Shown one piece after another: positions 27,962 to 38,464 of a DNA stretch of 64,000 bases (the stretch's first letter is position 1; every line of letters starts with the position of its first letter). Under the pieces are notes generated by a model. It searched no databases and had not been told where the DNA came from. It was given only the letters and a program-made list of their open reading frames with translations. The stretch is from Sphingomonas sp. 1F27F7B. Lineage in GTDB: Bacteria > Pseudomonadota > Alphaproteobacteria > Sphingomonadales > Sphingomonadaceae. The position numbers were made by a program, and so were the translations under genes. The stretch spans positions 124,001 to 188,000 of the forward strand of contig NZ_SCMK01000008.1 in NCBI RefSeq assembly GCF_005503355.1. The letters are read 5' to 3'.

Positions 27962-29745
27962 CAGGCGGCCTTCAGCTGGAGGTGGAATGCGGCGCCACCG
28001 CCCGGACCAGGCGTGTGCGCGATATCGCCGCCGAACTCACGCGCGATATCGCGGGCGATCGCCAGGCCGAGACCGAGGCCGCCCGGCTTGGCCGAAGTGA
28101 AGGGCGAGAAGAGCGTGTCCGCGATTTCGGGATCGACGCCGGGCCCGTTGTCGATCACCGACAGCCGCACCGCGTCTCCATCCCGCGCGCCCTCCACCAG
28201 CACGCGCGCCTCCTTCATGCCCTGCACTGCGTCGAGCGCGTTCTGGAGCAGGTTGATCAGGATCTGCTCGAGCCGGATCCGGTCTCCCCGAACGACAAGC
28301 TGGCGCAGCCCCCTGGGCATCTTGAGCGCCACCACGCCGCGCGCGCGCTCGCCGAGCAGCAGCAGCGTGCCGTCCAGGATCGAACCCAGCTCGGCATTCC
28401 CCTCCACCGGCGTCTTGCGCCGGGCAAAGGCGCGGAGCTCCGAAGTGATCGTGCCGATCCGCTCGGTCAGCGAGACGATCTGCTTCAGATTGGCGCGCGC
28501 ATTGTCGGGCGCCGCGCGATCGAGAAAGGTCGAGGCGTTCTCGGCAAAGGTGCGGATCGCCGCCACCGGCTGGTTGATCTCATGCGCCACGCCCGCAGTG
28601 ATCTGGCCGAGCGAACCCAGGCGGCTGGCCTGGGCCAGTTCCTCGCGCGCCGCACGATAGCGGCGATCGGCTTCGATGCGCTCCTCGGACTCGACGATCA
28701 GGCGGGCATTGGCATCACGCAGCTCGGCGGTGCGCCGTTCCACTTCCGCTTCCAGCCGCGCCTGGTGGTGGCGCTGCAGGCGGCGCTTCTCGGCCGAGCG
28801 CAGCGCGAAGCCGATCAGCATGCCCGCGGTCAGCAGGATCGCCAGCGCGATCAGCAGCGCCTGGGTGCGCGCCGCGGCCAGCGGCGGCTCGAGCGGCGCA
28901 AGATGGATCAGGTGTGCGCCCGCCAGCGGCGCCGGCTCGGCGGCGGCGCGATAGCGCTGCGCCTTGCCCCCCGCCGCGACGCTCGCCGCAGCCCCGTCGA
29001 TCGTCAGCGGCGCGCGTCCGGGCGGCTGCGATCCGAACTGCAGCGTACGGCGGGCATCGGCGAGCGTCGCCGCGTCGAGCGCCCGCGTCGCCTGGAAGCG
29101 CCAGCCCCGGATCGAAGTGACCAGGATCACGCCATGCGCATCCGTGACGATGGTGATGCCCGGCGCCCGCGCCCAGGCCGTCTCGACATCGTCGAACTCG
29201 ACCTTGACCACGACGACGCCGAGCGCCTGCCCGCCGCGATCGACCCGGCGCGCGAGATAGAGGCCGGGCCGGCCGCTGATCGTGCCGAGCGCGAACAGCT
29301 CCGAGGCGCCGCGCTCCATCGCGTCGCGGAAATAGGGCCGGAAGCCATAGACCTGGCCGACAAAGCTGGTCGGCAGCTGCCAGTTGCTCGCCGCGACTGT
29401 CTTGCCATGGCGATCGATGACATAGATCACCGCGGCATCGGTGCGCGCCGCGAGCAGCTCCAGCGTGGCGTTGAGGCGACGCTGCGCCACCGGATCGCCG
29501 CCGCGCAGCGCCGGCGCTATCTCCGGATTCTCGCTGAGGACCAGCGGCAGCAGCCGGAACTTCTGCAGCTCGGAATTGAGCAGCCCGACATGCGCGCGCG
29601 CCGTCTGCCGCGCCACCGCATCGGCGGAAGCGCGCGCCTGCCCCGTAGCCCAGCGGCTGCCTGCCCAGGCGAGCAGCAGGATCATGGCGATCATCGCACA
29701 CGCAAGGAGCAGATGCCGGTAGCGAAGCGGCGCGGATACACTCAT
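27961..29745 (-). CDS. DctB-like sensor histidine kinase
   Basis: 594 residues. Membrane segment 1 is at about 11-30 (LLLACAMIAMILLLAWAGS). A periplasmic sensor of roughly 260 residues follows with VYGFRPYFRDAM and ISGRPGLYLARRV, the pattern of DctB-type double-PAS/Cache domains that bind C4-dicarboxylates. Membrane segment 2 is TQALLIALAILLTAGMLIGF, then a coiled coil and the HisKA box TAGVAHEINQPVAAIRTFA, with ATPase motifs LINLLQNALDAV and GLGLGLAIARDI. It is coupled to the DctD-like gene and divergent from dctA. A dicarboxylate signal is inferred from family and context. Confidence 0.92.
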   Translation of the reverse strand: MSVSAPLRYRHLLLACAMIAMILLLAWAGSRWATGQARASADAVARQTARAHVGLLNSELQKFRLLPLVLSENPEIAPALRGGDPVAQRRLNATLELLAARTDAAVIYVIDRHGKTVAASNWQLPTSFVGQVYGFRPYFRDAMERGASELFALGTISGRPGLYLARRVDRGGQALGVVVVKVEFDDVETAWARAPGITIVTDAHGVILVTSIRGWRFQATRALDAATLADARRTLQFGSQPPGRAPLTIDGAAASVAAGGKAQRYRAAAEPAPLAGAHLIHLAPLEPPLAAARTQALLIALAILLTAGMLIGFALRSAEKRRLQRHHQARLEAEVERRTAELRDANARLIVESEERIEADRRYRAAREELAQASRLGSLGQITAGVAHEINQPVAAIRTFAENASTFLDRAAPDNARANLKQIVSLTERIGTITSELRAFARRKTPVEGNAELGSILDGTLLLLGERARGVVALKMPRGLRQLVVRGDRIRLEQILINLLQNALDAVQGMKEARVLVEGARDGDAVRLSVIDNGPGVDPEIADTLFSPFTSAKPGGLGLGLAIARDIAREFGGDIAHTPGPGGGAAFHLQLKAA

Positions 29746-29746
29746 T

Positions 29747-29791
29747 TGTGCGGCTTATCGCACATTCCATGAAAATCCGCGCGGATTTTCA
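29747..29791. promoter_or_regulatory. Two palindromes in the dctB/dctA divergent promoter
   Basis: TGTGCG-N6-CGCACA at 29747-29764 ends two bases before the kinase start codon. A perfect 22-bp palindrome at 29770-29791 is centred on ATCCGCGCGGAT with arms TGAAA/TTTCA. They resemble paired activator sites of DctD-type regulators, but binding is inferred. I found no clear GG-N10-GC sigma-54 promoter between here and dctA; an AT-rich segment near 29825-29845 could serve a sigma-70-type promoter. Confidence 0.6.
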
Positions 29792-29963
29792 CACGCATTT
29801 CCGCGACCCGGCGAGAGCCAATTCCATAATAATATATGTAATCCAAATACTTACTCCGAAATAGCCGAAGCTCTGGAGAGCCGTGGAGAGACGGATATGG
29901 TGCACGGCCAAGGCCCGAGCACAAGAGGCCGCGCGCGCCATGCCGGCGCGACGAGAGGAGAGT

Positions 29964-31334
29964 ATGATCATCCAGTCGATCCCCGACGGGCAGCCCATCG
30001 CTGCCCGCAAGCCCTTCTATCGGCACCTCTATTTCCAGGTGCTCGTGGCGATCGCGCTGGGCGTGACGATCGGCCATTTCTGGCCGTCCGTCGGCGAATC
30101 GTTCAAGCCGCTCGGCGAGGGCTTCATCAAGCTGGTGAAGATGGTGATCGCACCGGTGATCTTCCTCACCGTGGTGAGCGGGATCGCCGGCATGCGCGAG
30201 CTGGGCTCGGTCGGCCGCGTCGCCGCCAAGGCATTCGGCTATTTCCTGTTCTTCTCCACGCTCGCGCTGATCATCGGCCTGATCGTCGCCAATGTCGTCC
30301 AGCCAGGCGCGGGCATGAACGTCGATCCGCGCACGCTCGACGCCGGCGCGGTCGCCGACTTTGCGCACAAGGCGCACGAGACGACGATCACCGGCTTCCT
30401 GATGTCGATCATCCCAACGACTCTCGTCTCAGCGCTCACCGAGGGCTCGATCCTGCAGACGCTGTTCGTCGCGGTGCTGTTCGGCGTCGCGATGGTGCTG
30501 GTCGGCAAGCCCGCCGAGCCGGTGCTCGATCTGGTCGAGCGCGTGGCCCTGATCGTCTTCCGCGTCGTCGGCATCCTGATGCGCGTCGCGCCGATCGGCG
30601 CGTTCGGCGCGATGGCCTTCACCATCGGCAAATACGGCGTCGAATCGCTCGGCAACCTCGTCTGGCTGGTCGGGACCTTCTACGCCACTTCGCTCTTCTT
30701 CGTGCTGGTGGTGCTGGGCATGGTTGCCCGGCTGCACGGCTTCTCGATCCTGCGCCTGCTCGCCTATCTGAAGGCGGAGCTGCTGCTCGTGCTGGGCACC
30801 TCCTCGTCCGAGGCCGCGCTGCCCAGCCTGATGGCCAAGCTGGAAGGCGCCGGCTGCGAGAAGGGCGTGGTCGGCCTGGTCGTGCCCACCGGCTATTCGT
30901 TCAACCTCGACGGCACCAACATCTACATGACGCTCGCCGCGCTGTTCATCGCCCAGGCGACCGGCGTGCACCTGAGCTGGGAAGAGCAGATCCTGCTCGT
31001 CCTCGTCTCGATGCTGAGCTCCAAGGGCGCGGCCGGCGTCACCGGCGCCGGGTTCATCACGCTGGCGGCGACGCTGTCGATCGTGCCGAGCGTGCCGGTG
31101 GCGGGCATGACGCTGATCCTCGGCGTCGATCGCTTCATGAGCGAGTGCCGCAGCCTGACCAACTTCGTCGGCAACGCCGTGGCCGCGATCGTCGTCGCGC
31201 GCTGGGAGAACAAGCTCGATCGCGCCGCGCTGGATGCGGCGCTCTCGGGTCGCACCCTTTCGAAATCAGAAGACCTAGAACAAATAAATCAGGGAGAGAG
31301 CACATGGGGAAGGGATATCGGCACATCGTCCTGA
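29964..31334 (+). CDS. dctA: DctA-family C4-dicarboxylate transporter
   Basis: 456-residue inner-membrane Na+ or H+ symporter of the DAACS family. It shows [22 protein letters not shown], the serine-rich reentrant loop [35 protein letters not shown], and [16 protein letters not shown] with [19 protein letters not shown]. The start at 29964 follows AGAGGAGAGT. DctA moves succinate, fumarate and malate, and relatives also move related acids. The C-terminus overlaps the following TBDR gene by 31 bases, an arrangement that ties its expression to an outer-membrane receptor and an esterase. Confidence 0.94.
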   Translation: MIIQSIPDGQPIAARKPFYRHLYFQVLVAIALGVTIGHFWPSVGESFKPLGEGFIKLVKMVIAPVIFLTVVSGIAGMRELGSVGRVAAKAFGYFLFFSTLALIIGLIVANVVQPGAGMNVDPRTLDAGAVADFAHKAHETTITGFLMSIIPTTLVSALTEGSILQTLFVAVLFGVAMVLVGKPAEPVLDLVERVALIVFRVVGILMRVAPIGAFGAMAFTIGKYGVESLGNLVWLVGTFYATSLFFVLVVLGMVARLHGFSILRLLAYLKAELLLVLGTSSSEAALPSLMAKLEGAGCEKGVVGLVVPTGYSFNLDGTNIYMTLAALFIAQATGVHLSWEEQILLVLVSMLSSKGAAGVTGAGFITLAATLSIVPSVPVAGMTLILGVDRFMSECRSLTNFVGNAVAAIVVARWENKLDRAALDAALSGRTLSKSEDLEQINQGESTWGRDIGTSS

Positions 31335-34300
31335 CGGCGGGCAGCGCGCTCGGCGCGCTGATGATCGCGCAGGCGGCGCAGGCGCAGGAAGCGCGGGCGC
31401 CGGCGAGCCAGGGCGCGCAAGCGGAGCAGGAAGCCCCGGCGGCGACCGAGGAGATCGTCGTGGTCGGCACCCAGATCAAGGGCGCCAGCACCACCGCCGC
31501 CCTGCCCGTCTCGGTGATCGACGCCAACCAGATCGACGCCACCGGCGCGCTTTCGGGCGACGAGCTGTTCCGCTCGATCCCGCAGGCCGGCGACGTGACG
31601 TTCAACGAATCGAACAACCCGCAGACCAGCAACGCGGCGCGCGGCGACGTCAATTCGATCAATCTGCGCAACCTGGGCGTCGGCAACACGCTGGTGCTGC
31701 TCAACGGCCGCCGCCTGGTGAACCATCCCACCAGCCAGGCGGGCGACGGCAACGTCCCGGTGCTGGGCTACAACGCCAATTCGCTGCCGGTGGCGGGCAT
31801 CCAGCGGCTCGAGATCCTGCGCGACGGCGCCGCCGCCATCTATGGCGCGGACGCAGTGGCGGGCGTGGTCAACACCGTCACCAGGACCAACATCCATGGC
31901 GGCTCGCTCGACTTTCGCTATGGCGGGGCCGAGGGCACGCATCGCCGCGAGTTCCAGGTGACCGGCACGGCGGGCAGCAACTTCGCCGGCGGACGCGGCA
32001 ACGTCTCGCTGTACCTCGACTATACCCGCCGCACCGCGCAGCTCGCCGAGGACCAGCCCTATACGGCGACGGACAATCTCATGTCCTATTTCGCCGACGA
32101 TCCCGCCTATGCCGGCAACCTCGCCGCCGACGGGCGCGCCACTCAGTCGCCCTGGGCGAACCTGGCGGTCGTCAACGGGCCCGGCACGATCCGCCGCAGC
32201 CCCGGCAACCAGGCGCTCACTTCGTCGGCCGGCGCCTTCCACACCCAGTCGGCCGCCAATCCGGGCTGCCTGGTGACGCTCAGCGCCGATACCTGCCTGG
32301 GCAGCGGCACCCGCGCGACGGCATCGACGCTGCGCTCGGAGCGTTTCGACACGCGTCCCGGCACGACGGTCTCGCCGCGCATCAACCGCTACAACAGCTT
32401 CGCCAGCGCGCATTACGACATCTCGGACAGCGTCACGCTCTATGGCGAGGCGGGCTTCTATTATGCCGAGACGCGCCGCATCCAGCCGCCGACGATCAAT
32501 CTCAACGCGATCGTCATCCCGGCCTCCAACTATTGGAACCCGTTCGGTCCGACGACGATCAACGGCCAGCCCAACCCCAACCGCATCTCCGGCCTCACCA
32601 ACGTGCCTGCCGCCGGCCTGGCGGTGCGCCTTTCCACCTATCGCTTCGTCGATGCCGGCAAGCAGGAAGTGAACGTCACCAACTGGCAGTCGCGCTTCCT
32701 GGGCGGCGTGAAGGGACAGATCGGCAGCTTCGATTTCGACAGCGCGATCCTCTATTCGGAAGCGCAGGCGGCCGACGTCTCCAACGCCATCAACATGACC
32801 AAGCTGCAGCAGAATCTCGCGCTGTCGACGCCCGATGCCTATAATCCGTTCAGCGGCGGCTGCGCGGCGACGCCGAGCGTGGGAGACTGCTCGCCGGCTT
32901 CGTCGACCACGATCGATTCCTTCCAGTTCGAGCTCCGGCGCCGCTCGAAGACGACGCTCGCGCTCGCCGATTTCAAGATGTCGAACGCGCGGCTGCTCGC
33001 CCTGCCGGGCGGCAATCTGGGCGTTGCCTTCGGCGTGGAGGGTCGCCGCGAGACGCAGCGCGACGATCGCGATCCCAATCTGAACGGCACGATCGGCTTC
33101 GTCGACATGGTGACCGGCGAGACCAACCTCTCGAACGTCGCCGCCGTCAGCCCGACGCCGAGTACCCGGGGCGCCCGCACCGTCTTCTCGGCCTTTGCCG
33201 AGCTCGCCGTGCCGGTGGTCTCGCCCGAGATGCACGTGCCGCTGGTCCATCGCCTCGATGTCCAGCTCGCCGGCCGCTACGAGCATTACAGCGACTTCGG
33301 CTCGGTGGCGAAGCCCAAGGTCGCCGCGGCCTGGGACCTGGTCGACGGCCTGCGCATCCGCGGCTCCTGGTCGCAGGGCTTCCGCGCGCCGAACCTCGAG
33401 CAGACCAACACCGTCGCCTATTCGCGCCTGAACTCGAACACCGACTATTATCGCTGCGAGGCGGACCTGCGCGCCGGGCGCATCGCCAATTACGGCGCCT
33501 GCTCGCGCGGCATCAGCTATTCGATCTTCGTCAGCGGCAATCCGAACCTCAAGCCCGAGAACAGCACCAGCTGGACGCTGGGCACCGTGCTCCAGCCCAA
33601 GTTCATCCCGGAAAGCGCCGGGCGGCTGACGCTGACCGCCGATTTCTGGTCGATCAAGCAGACCGGCATCGTCGGCCAGTTCGGCGCGCAGAATGCGCTG
33701 GTGCTCGACTATCTCCTGCGCCTGCAGGGATCGAGCAACCCGAACGTGATCCGCGCCGCGCCCACGGCGGACGACACGCCGGTCTTCACCGGCACCGGCC
33801 TGGCCCCGGCGGGCGTCGTCACGCGGATCAATGACCAGTTCGTCAACCTGCTGCCGCAGACGGTGCAGGGCGTCGACGTGGCACTGCTCTACAATGTCCG
33901 CACCGGCATCGGTAAGTTCGACCTGGCGCTCAACGGTGCGCGGCTGACCAAGTTCTCGCGCGATACCCCGCCGGCGGTGCAGGCCCTGTTCGACGCGCGC
34001 ACTGCGGGCCAGATCAACGCCGCCACCCCGCTCACCGACGCGCGCGATCTGATCGAGGATCGCGGCAAGCCCAAGTGGCGCGTCACCGGCTCGCTCACCT
34101 GGTCGAAGAGCGGCTGGCAGATCGGCGCCTTCGCCAACTATATCGGTACGGTCTACGACACCAATTTCCTCGATGCGAACGGCAAGCCGTACAAGCTCGA
34201 GGGCCAGGTGACCTTCAACCTCTACACCCAGTATCGCTTCAAGGGCGGCGTGCTGGACGACACGCGCATCCGCATCGGCGCGCGCAACCTCTTCGACAAG

Positions 34301-34390
34301 CAGCCCCCGATTACCGCCGACGGCTATCTGGGCTCGCTCTACAGCCCCTATGGCCGCTATCTCTACATGACGATCGGCAAGAGGTTCTGA
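31304..34390 (+). CDS. TonB-dependent outer-membrane receptor in the dctA operon
   Basis: 1028-residue TBDR. The signal peptide ends near MIAQAAQAQ, then [13 protein letters not shown], a plug with [30 protein letters not shown] and [20 protein letters not shown], and a large barrel ending TIGKRF. The ATG at 31304 follows GGGAGAGAGCAC and lies inside the last codons of dctA. The esterase start overlaps this stop (TGATG). The plug belongs to the type common in sphingomonads for plant-derived or peptide substrates. The three-gene layout suggests import of an esterified compound whose acid part leaves through DctA. Confidence 0.92.
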   Translation: MGKGYRHIVLTAGSALGALMIAQAAQAQEARAPASQGAQAEQEAPAATEEIVVVGTQIKGASTTAALPVSVIDANQIDATGALSGDELFRSIPQAGDVTFNESNNPQTSNAARGDVNSINLRNLGVGNTLVLLNGRRLVNHPTSQAGDGNVPVLGYNANSLPVAGIQRLEILRDGAAAIYGADAVAGVVNTVTRTNIHGGSLDFRYGGAEGTHRREFQVTGTAGSNFAGGRGNVSLYLDYTRRTAQLAEDQPYTATDNLMSYFADDPAYAGNLAADGRATQSPWANLAVVNGPGTIRRSPGNQALTSSAGAFHTQSAANPGCLVTLSADTCLGSGTRATASTLRSERFDTRPGTTVSPRINRYNSFASAHYDISDSVTLYGEAGFYYAETRRIQPPTINLNAIVIPASNYWNPFGPTTINGQPNPNRISGLTNVPAAGLAVRLSTYRFVDAGKQEVNVTNWQSRFLGGVKGQIGSFDFDSAILYSEAQAADVSNAINMTKLQQNLALSTPDAYNPFSGGCAATPSVGDCSPASSTTIDSFQFELRRRSKTTLALADFKMSNARLLALPGGNLGVAFGVEGRRETQRDDRDPNLNGTIGFVDMVTGETNLSNVAAVSPTPSTRGARTVFSAFAELAVPVVSPEMHVPLVHRLDVQLAGRYEHYSDFGSVAKPKVAAAWDLVDGLRIRGSWSQGFRAPNLEQTNTVAYSRLNSNTDYYRCEADLRAGRIANYGACSRGISYSIFVSGNPNLKPENSTSWTLGTVLQPKFIPESAGRLTLTADFWSIKQTGIVGQFGAQNALVLDYLLRLQGSSNPNVIRAAPTADDTPVFTGTGLAPAGVVTRINDQFVNLLPQTVQGVDVALLYNVRTGIGKFDLALNGARLTKFSRDTPPAVQALFDARTAGQINAATPLTDARDLIEDRGKPKWRVTGSLTWSKSGWQIGAFANYIGTVYDTNFLDANGKPYKLEGQVTFNLYTQYRFKGGVLDDTRIRIGARNLFDKQPPITADGYLGSLYSPYGRYLYMTIGKRF

Positions 34391-35313
34391 TGCGGCTGTT
34401 CCTCCTCTCCCTCCTGGCCGCGGTTCTCGCCGCGGCCAGTCCCGCCCTTGCCCAGGACGGGCTGGGGGCGCCCGAAGTCCATGCAGTGTGGCCGGGCAAG
34501 GCGCCCGGCTTCGGCAAGCCCGCGGGCCCGGAGAAGGTCGGCAATGAGGGCGGGCAGACCGGCTCCTATTCGAACATCTCGGAGCCGCGCTACGAAGTCT
34601 ATCGGCCGAAGCACCCCAATGGCGCGGCCGCGCTGCTGCTGGGCGGCGGCGGCTATTTCCGCATCCAGATCGGCTCGGCCAGGGACGTGGCGGCCAGGCT
34701 GGCGGCGGCGGGGATCACGCCGGTGATCCTCTATTACCGCCTGCCCGGCGACGGCTGGAACGCGGACGCGCCCTTCCAGGACGCGCAGCGCACGCTTCGC
34801 CTGCTCAAGGCCGGCGCCGCGCGCTGGGGCCTGGATCCCGCGCGGATCGGCGTGGTCGGCATGTCGGCCGGCGGGCATCTCGCCGGCATGATGGCGACGC
34901 GCGGCGGCCATGACTTCTATCCGCCGCAGGACGAAGCCGACAGGCTGAGCGCCGTCCCCGCCTTTGCCGGGATGATCTATCCGGTCGTGTCGATGCGCCC
35001 GCCGATCGACACGACGCAGACGCGCAAGAAGCTCTCGGTCCTGCCCGATTATCGCGACGCCTATTCGGTCGAGGCACAGGTGGGGCCGGATACGCCGCCC
35101 GTCTTCCTCGCGCACGCCACCGACGATCCGATCGCCAATGTCGAGCATTCGCTGCGCATGTTCGCGGCGATGCGCGCGGTCGGACGGCCGGTCGAGCTCC
35201 ATGTCTTCGAGAAGGGCGGGCATAGCTGGGGCGCCGGCAAACCCGGCACCGAGGTTTCGCAATGGCCGGACCTGTTCCTCACCTGGCTGCGGCTCCACCG
35301 GGTCCTTCCCTGA
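34390..35313 (+). CDS. Exported alpha/beta-hydrolase, carbohydrate-esterase-like
   Basis: 307 residues with a signal peptide (LLSLLAAVLAAASPALAQ). It has an oxyanion-hole region LLLGGGGYFRI, nucleophile elbow VGMSAGGHLAG, and candidate acid/base residues in HATDDPIANVEHS and FEKGGHSWGAG. It resembles acetyl-xylan-esterase-like or BD-FAE-type hydrolases. Its start is coupled to the TBDR stop. It should cleave an ester in the periplasm, releasing an acid that DctA could transport; that link is inference. A paralogue lies at 51805. Confidence 0.85.
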   Translation: MRLFLLSLLAAVLAAASPALAQDGLGAPEVHAVWPGKAPGFGKPAGPEKVGNEGGQTGSYSNISEPRYEVYRPKHPNGAAALLLGGGGYFRIQIGSARDVAARLAAAGITPVILYYRLPGDGWNADAPFQDAQRTLRLLKAGAARWGLDPARIGVVGMSAGGHLAGMMATRGGHDFYPPQDEADRLSAVPAFAGMIYPVVSMRPPIDTTQTRKKLSVLPDYRDAYSVEAQVGPDTPPVFLAHATDDPIANVEHSLRMFAAMRAVGRPVELHVFEKGGHSWGAGKPGTEVSQWPDLFLTWLRLHRVLP

Positions 35314-35326
35314 TCCGGGTGGCGCG

Positions 35327-35713
35327 CTAGTCGCGCCTTCGGACGCAATCGGCGCAGCGGCCCGGAAGCTCCGCGAAGATCCGATGCGTCCGGAAACCGA
35401 CGCGTGCCGCCGCCGCCTGGATCGCAGCCCGCATATCCTCGCCCGGCGCCGTCAGGATCACCCCGCAACGCGTGCAATGCAGGTAGAGCGGCTGGTCGCC
35501 GTCGCGCAGCAGATAGCCCCGCGCCAATAGCAGCTTCTGCACCTTGCCGGCACCGACCAGCTGCCGCAGCGCCCGGAATACCAGGCTGGGGGCCGCCGGA
35601 TCGCCGCTGTCCCGCAATCGCTCCACCAGTTCCAGGCCGCCGAGCGGACCGGGCGCCTGCGCGAGCAGCGCCACGATCCGCTCGGCCAGTTCGCCCGCGC
35701 GGCGCCTAGCCAT
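35327..35713 (-). CDS. Fur-family regulator, Zur-like
   Basis: 128 residues. An N-terminal winged helix (LGGLELVERL, APSLVFRALRQLVGAGKVQKL) is followed by a dimerisation domain with two CxxC pairs, HCTRCG and GRCADC, which form the structural zinc site of Fur-family proteins. It is shorter than the second Zur at 53462 and lacks that protein's His-rich N-terminus. It overlaps the MerC-domain gene by eight bases and lies downstream of a ZnuD-like receptor, so a zinc role is likely. Which of the two regulators is the main zinc sensor cannot be told. Confidence 0.85.
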   Translation of the reverse strand: MARRRAGELAERIVALLAQAPGPLGGLELVERLRDSGDPAAPSLVFRALRQLVGAGKVQKLLLARGYLLRDGDQPLYLHCTRCGVILTAPGEDMRAAIQAAAARVGFRTHRIFAELPGRCADCVRRRD

Positions 35714-36113
35714 GGCGATGGCCGCGATGGCGCAGCCGCCAGTTGCCGATATGCGCCGCCGCGAGGCAAAGGCTGCCGGCGATCGTCACCGGCGCTTCCG
35801 CGGCGCTCTCGGCGAAGAGGAGCACCGCCGCGGCCATCAGGGCCAACCCGGCCCCGCCCAGCGCCAGTATCTCCGGCTGGTCGTGGCGGCGATAGCCGGC
35901 GATCAGCGCCAGCGCCGAGCTGGGGATGGCGAAGGCGAGCAGCCAGAGGTGCAGCGCCTCCGGTATCGCCACCATCCGCGACAATGCCGGCAGCGCCGCG
36001 AGCAACAGGGGCAGCCCGGCGCAATGGACCAGGCAAAGCAGGGACGCGCCGACCGCCGCGCGCTCGACCAGGTCGATCGTACGGGTCCGGCTTGCGTGCG
36101 GATCGCAACGCAT
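35706..36113 (-). CDS. MerC-domain membrane protein
   Basis: 135 residues with four hydrophobic segments. The first contains the MerC signature LLCLVHCAGLPLLLAALPAL with a vicinal Cys-His-Cys arrangement; later ones are LWLLAFAIPSSALALIAGY and LALMAAAVLLFAES. The C-terminus is His/Arg-rich (RLRHRGHRHG). MerC proteins are known as mercuric ion carriers, but the setting between a ZnuD-like receptor and a Fur regulator points to zinc. No mer genes are present. A second MerC-Zur pair occurs at 53038. Confidence 0.85.
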   Translation of the reverse strand: MRCDPHASRTRTIDLVERAAVGASLLCLVHCAGLPLLLAALPALSRMVAIPEALHLWLLAFAIPSSALALIAGYRRHDQPEILALGGAGLALMAAAVLLFAESAAEAPVTIAGSLCLAAAHIGNWRLRHRGHRHG

Positions 36114-36176
36114 GCGGTGTCTCCAAGCCGAAGGGGCGGCCAGGCGGCGTCCGTTTCCGGCGCGCCGCCGGGCCCG

Positions 36177-38369
36177 TCAGAAGCCGAGCCGCAGCGTCGC
36201 CCGCAGATCCCGGCCGGCAAGCGGCGCGAAATCCTTCAGGAAGCTCGAATGGCGCCGCGCATCGACATCGAAGATGTTGTTGGCGCTCAGCGTCAGCGAG
36301 ATCTTCCGGTTCTCCGCGAAGGGCCTGATGCTCAACGAGGCGTTGGTGAGCGTATAGTCGTTGGTCGGCGTCTCGAACGCGGCGATGCGGTCCTGGGCCC
36401 AGACATGCTCGACTTCGACGCGGGCCGTCAGCAGGCTCGACTGCGCCTCGAGGCCGCCCAGCACGCGCAGCGGCAGGATGCGGGGCACCGGATCGCCATT
36501 ATTGCCCTGGCTGGCACGAACATAATCGCCCAGCACGTCGAAGTTGATCGCATAGTCGCCGATCCGGGCGAGCCGGGCGGACAAGTCGCCCTCGAGCCCG
36601 TAATAGCGGGCCTTGACCTGCTGGAACTGGAAGCAGGGCAGATCGACGTCGCGGCCGCTCGGCGCCGCTGCCGCCTGACAGACGCTCTGCGCGACCTGGT
36701 TCTCGGAGATATAGCCGTTGAACCAGTCATAATAGGCCGAGGCGTCGAAACTGAACCCGTCCTTGTGGATGTGCAGCGTGGTCTCGAGGCCCCAGGATTT
36801 CTCCAGCCCGAAATTCGGGTTGCCGAGCTCCCAGGCCTGGGTGCCCGCATGCCCGCCATTCGCGAACAACTCCTCGCCCGAAGGCGCACGCTCGGTCCGC
36901 GAGGCGTTGATGCCGATGCGGACATCGTCGGACAGGGCATAGGAAAGCCCGGCCGATCCCGAAATGGCATCGAAGCTGCGCTTCGCATTGGGGAAGCGCA
37001 GGTCGCCCGCCGCGGGGTTCGACTGGAGGCTGCTATGCTCGTAGCGGATCCCGCCCTCGGCGCGCAGCTTGCCGAAATCGAACTGCTGCAGCGTGAACAG
37101 GCCGATCTGGCTCGTATTGTTCTGCGGCAGGAAGGCCTCGTCGCCGACCACGTTGAAGTTGCGATGATAATATTGGACGCCCGACGCGCCCTGCCAGCCG
37201 CCGCGATTGGCCTGCACCAGTTCCAGCCGCCCCTCGAAACCCTTATTGTAGAAGGCGGTGCCGATCGCGCCATCCTCCTCGAGCTCGAAATGGCGATAAT
37301 TCGCATAGCCGGCGCGGGCGCGGACCTTGCCGATGAAGCTGCCGCCCGTGTCGATGTCCGCACGGAAATCGAAGCGGTTCTGGAGCACGTCGAGGCGCGG
37401 TGCCTCCTGCCCTTCGCCCGAAGCCAGCGCATAGCGGATCGGCACGCCGTAGAGGCTGTCATAATGCGAATAGGACACGCCGATATTGGCGCTGTCGCTG
37501 ACATAGGCCAGGCCGGCGCCCGCGGTCCAGGTCTCGGCCTGGGTGTTGGGCAGCTTGCCCTTCAGCCTCGCGGTCAGCGCGAAATCGGGATCGTCGGGCG
37601 TGGTCGGGCCCGCCGCGGCGGCGAGCGCCTGGGCCCGGGCCGTGGGGCTCAGCACATAGCCGCCGATCTTCAGATCGTCGCTCTTCGAATAGGAGCCGTC
37701 GGCGTGGAAGACGAAGTGCCCGCCCAGCGCGACATCGCCCGCGCCGGCGATCGAGCGCTCCTTCGCGGCCGAGCCATAGGTGGCGATGGCGTCCACGTCA
37801 TAGCCGTTCTCGGGCAGCGCACGCGGGATGCGCTTGTCGATCACATTGACCACGCCGCCGATCGCCGAGGAGCCGTAGAGCAGCACCGACGGACCGCGCA
37901 GCACCTCGATGCGTTCGGCGAGCAGCGGATCGATGATCACGGCATGGTCGGCCGAGGTGTTCGAGACGTCGATCGAGCCGATCCCGTCGGTGAGCACGCG
38001 GACGCGCTCGCCCTGGAAGCCGCGCAGGATCGGCCGCGAGGCGCTGGGGCCGAAGGAAGTGGCCGATACGCCGGGCTGCTTGGACAGCGTCTCGCCGATG
38101 CTGGGGCGCAGATCGCGAGTGAGCTGTTCGCCCGAAATGACCGAAGTGCCGGCCAGCACATCCTTCTCGCTGGTCGGCAGGATGCCGGTGACGACGATCT
38201 CGTTGCCCTGATTGCTGGCCGTGCTCTGCCCGTCCGGGCCGGCATCGTTTGCTGCCGCCGGATTGGCGGGGGGAATGGGCGACTTGTTGCTGTCGGGACC
38301 GGCGGCATGGGCGGCGGCGGGGATGGCGAGCGCGAGCGTGGCTGCGCTCAGCAGGAACAGATGACGCAT
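36177..38369 (-). CDS. TonB-dependent receptor, ZnuD-like zinc uptake candidate
   Basis: 730-residue TBDR. The signal peptide ends PAAAHAAG, then NEIVVTGILPTS, a plug with RPSIGETLSKQPGVSATSFG, RPILRGFQGERVRVLTDGIGSIDVSNTSADH and VLRGPSVLLYGSSAIGGVVNVID, and a barrel ending TLRLGF. The SADHAV segment, overall length and barrel match ZnuD-type receptors. The ATG at 38369 has GGAG nine bases upstream. The cluster order DUF2946-like, receptor, MerC, Fur, with a candidate Zur box before it, supports zinc as ligand. Confidence 0.88.
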   Translation of the reverse strand: MRHLFLLSAATLALAIPAAAHAAGPDSNKSPIPPANPAAANDAGPDGQSTASNQGNEIVVTGILPTSEKDVLAGTSVISGEQLTRDLRPSIGETLSKQPGVSATSFGPSASRPILRGFQGERVRVLTDGIGSIDVSNTSADHAVIIDPLLAERIEVLRGPSVLLYGSSAIGGVVNVIDKRIPRALPENGYDVDAIATYGSAAKERSIAGAGDVALGGHFVFHADGSYSKSDDLKIGGYVLSPTARAQALAAAAGPTTPDDPDFALTARLKGKLPNTQAETWTAGAGLAYVSDSANIGVSYSHYDSLYGVPIRYALASGEGQEAPRLDVLQNRFDFRADIDTGGSFIGKVRARAGYANYRHFELEEDGAIGTAFYNKGFEGRLELVQANRGGWQGASGVQYYHRNFNVVGDEAFLPQNNTSQIGLFTLQQFDFGKLRAEGGIRYEHSSLQSNPAAGDLRFPNAKRSFDAISGSAGLSYALSDDVRIGINASRTERAPSGEELFANGGHAGTQAWELGNPNFGLEKSWGLETTLHIHKDGFSFDASAYYDWFNGYISENQVAQSVCQAAAAPSGRDVDLPCFQFQQVKARYYGLEGDLSARLARIGDYAINFDVLGDYVRASQGNNGDPVPRILPLRVLGGLEAQSSLLTARVEVEHVWAQDRIAAFETPTNDYTLTNASLSIRPFAENRKISLTLSANNIFDVDARRHSSFLKDFAPLAGRDLRATLRLGF

Positions 38370-38464
38370 GGAAATAGACTCCGAGAACCTTGGTTTTTTT
38401 CGCAGGTGGAACCGGGACGCGGAGTGCGGCGCAAGACTGCGCCGCGCTGGACGGTCCGGATTCC

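Noticed and set aside
29892..29963. Possible sigma-54 promoter before dctA
   Set aside because: Candidate GG dinucleotides (for example in TGGTGCACGGCC) lack GC at the required 10-base spacing, and the regulator lacks GAFTGA.
31304..33286. A minus-strand open frame of 665 codons
   Set aside because: It is antisense to the dctA-operon TBDR and has no recognisable motif.
35706..36113. Mercury-resistance operon
   Set aside because: The MerC-domain gene has no MerR, MerA, MerT or MerP neighbours; the context is zinc-type genes.
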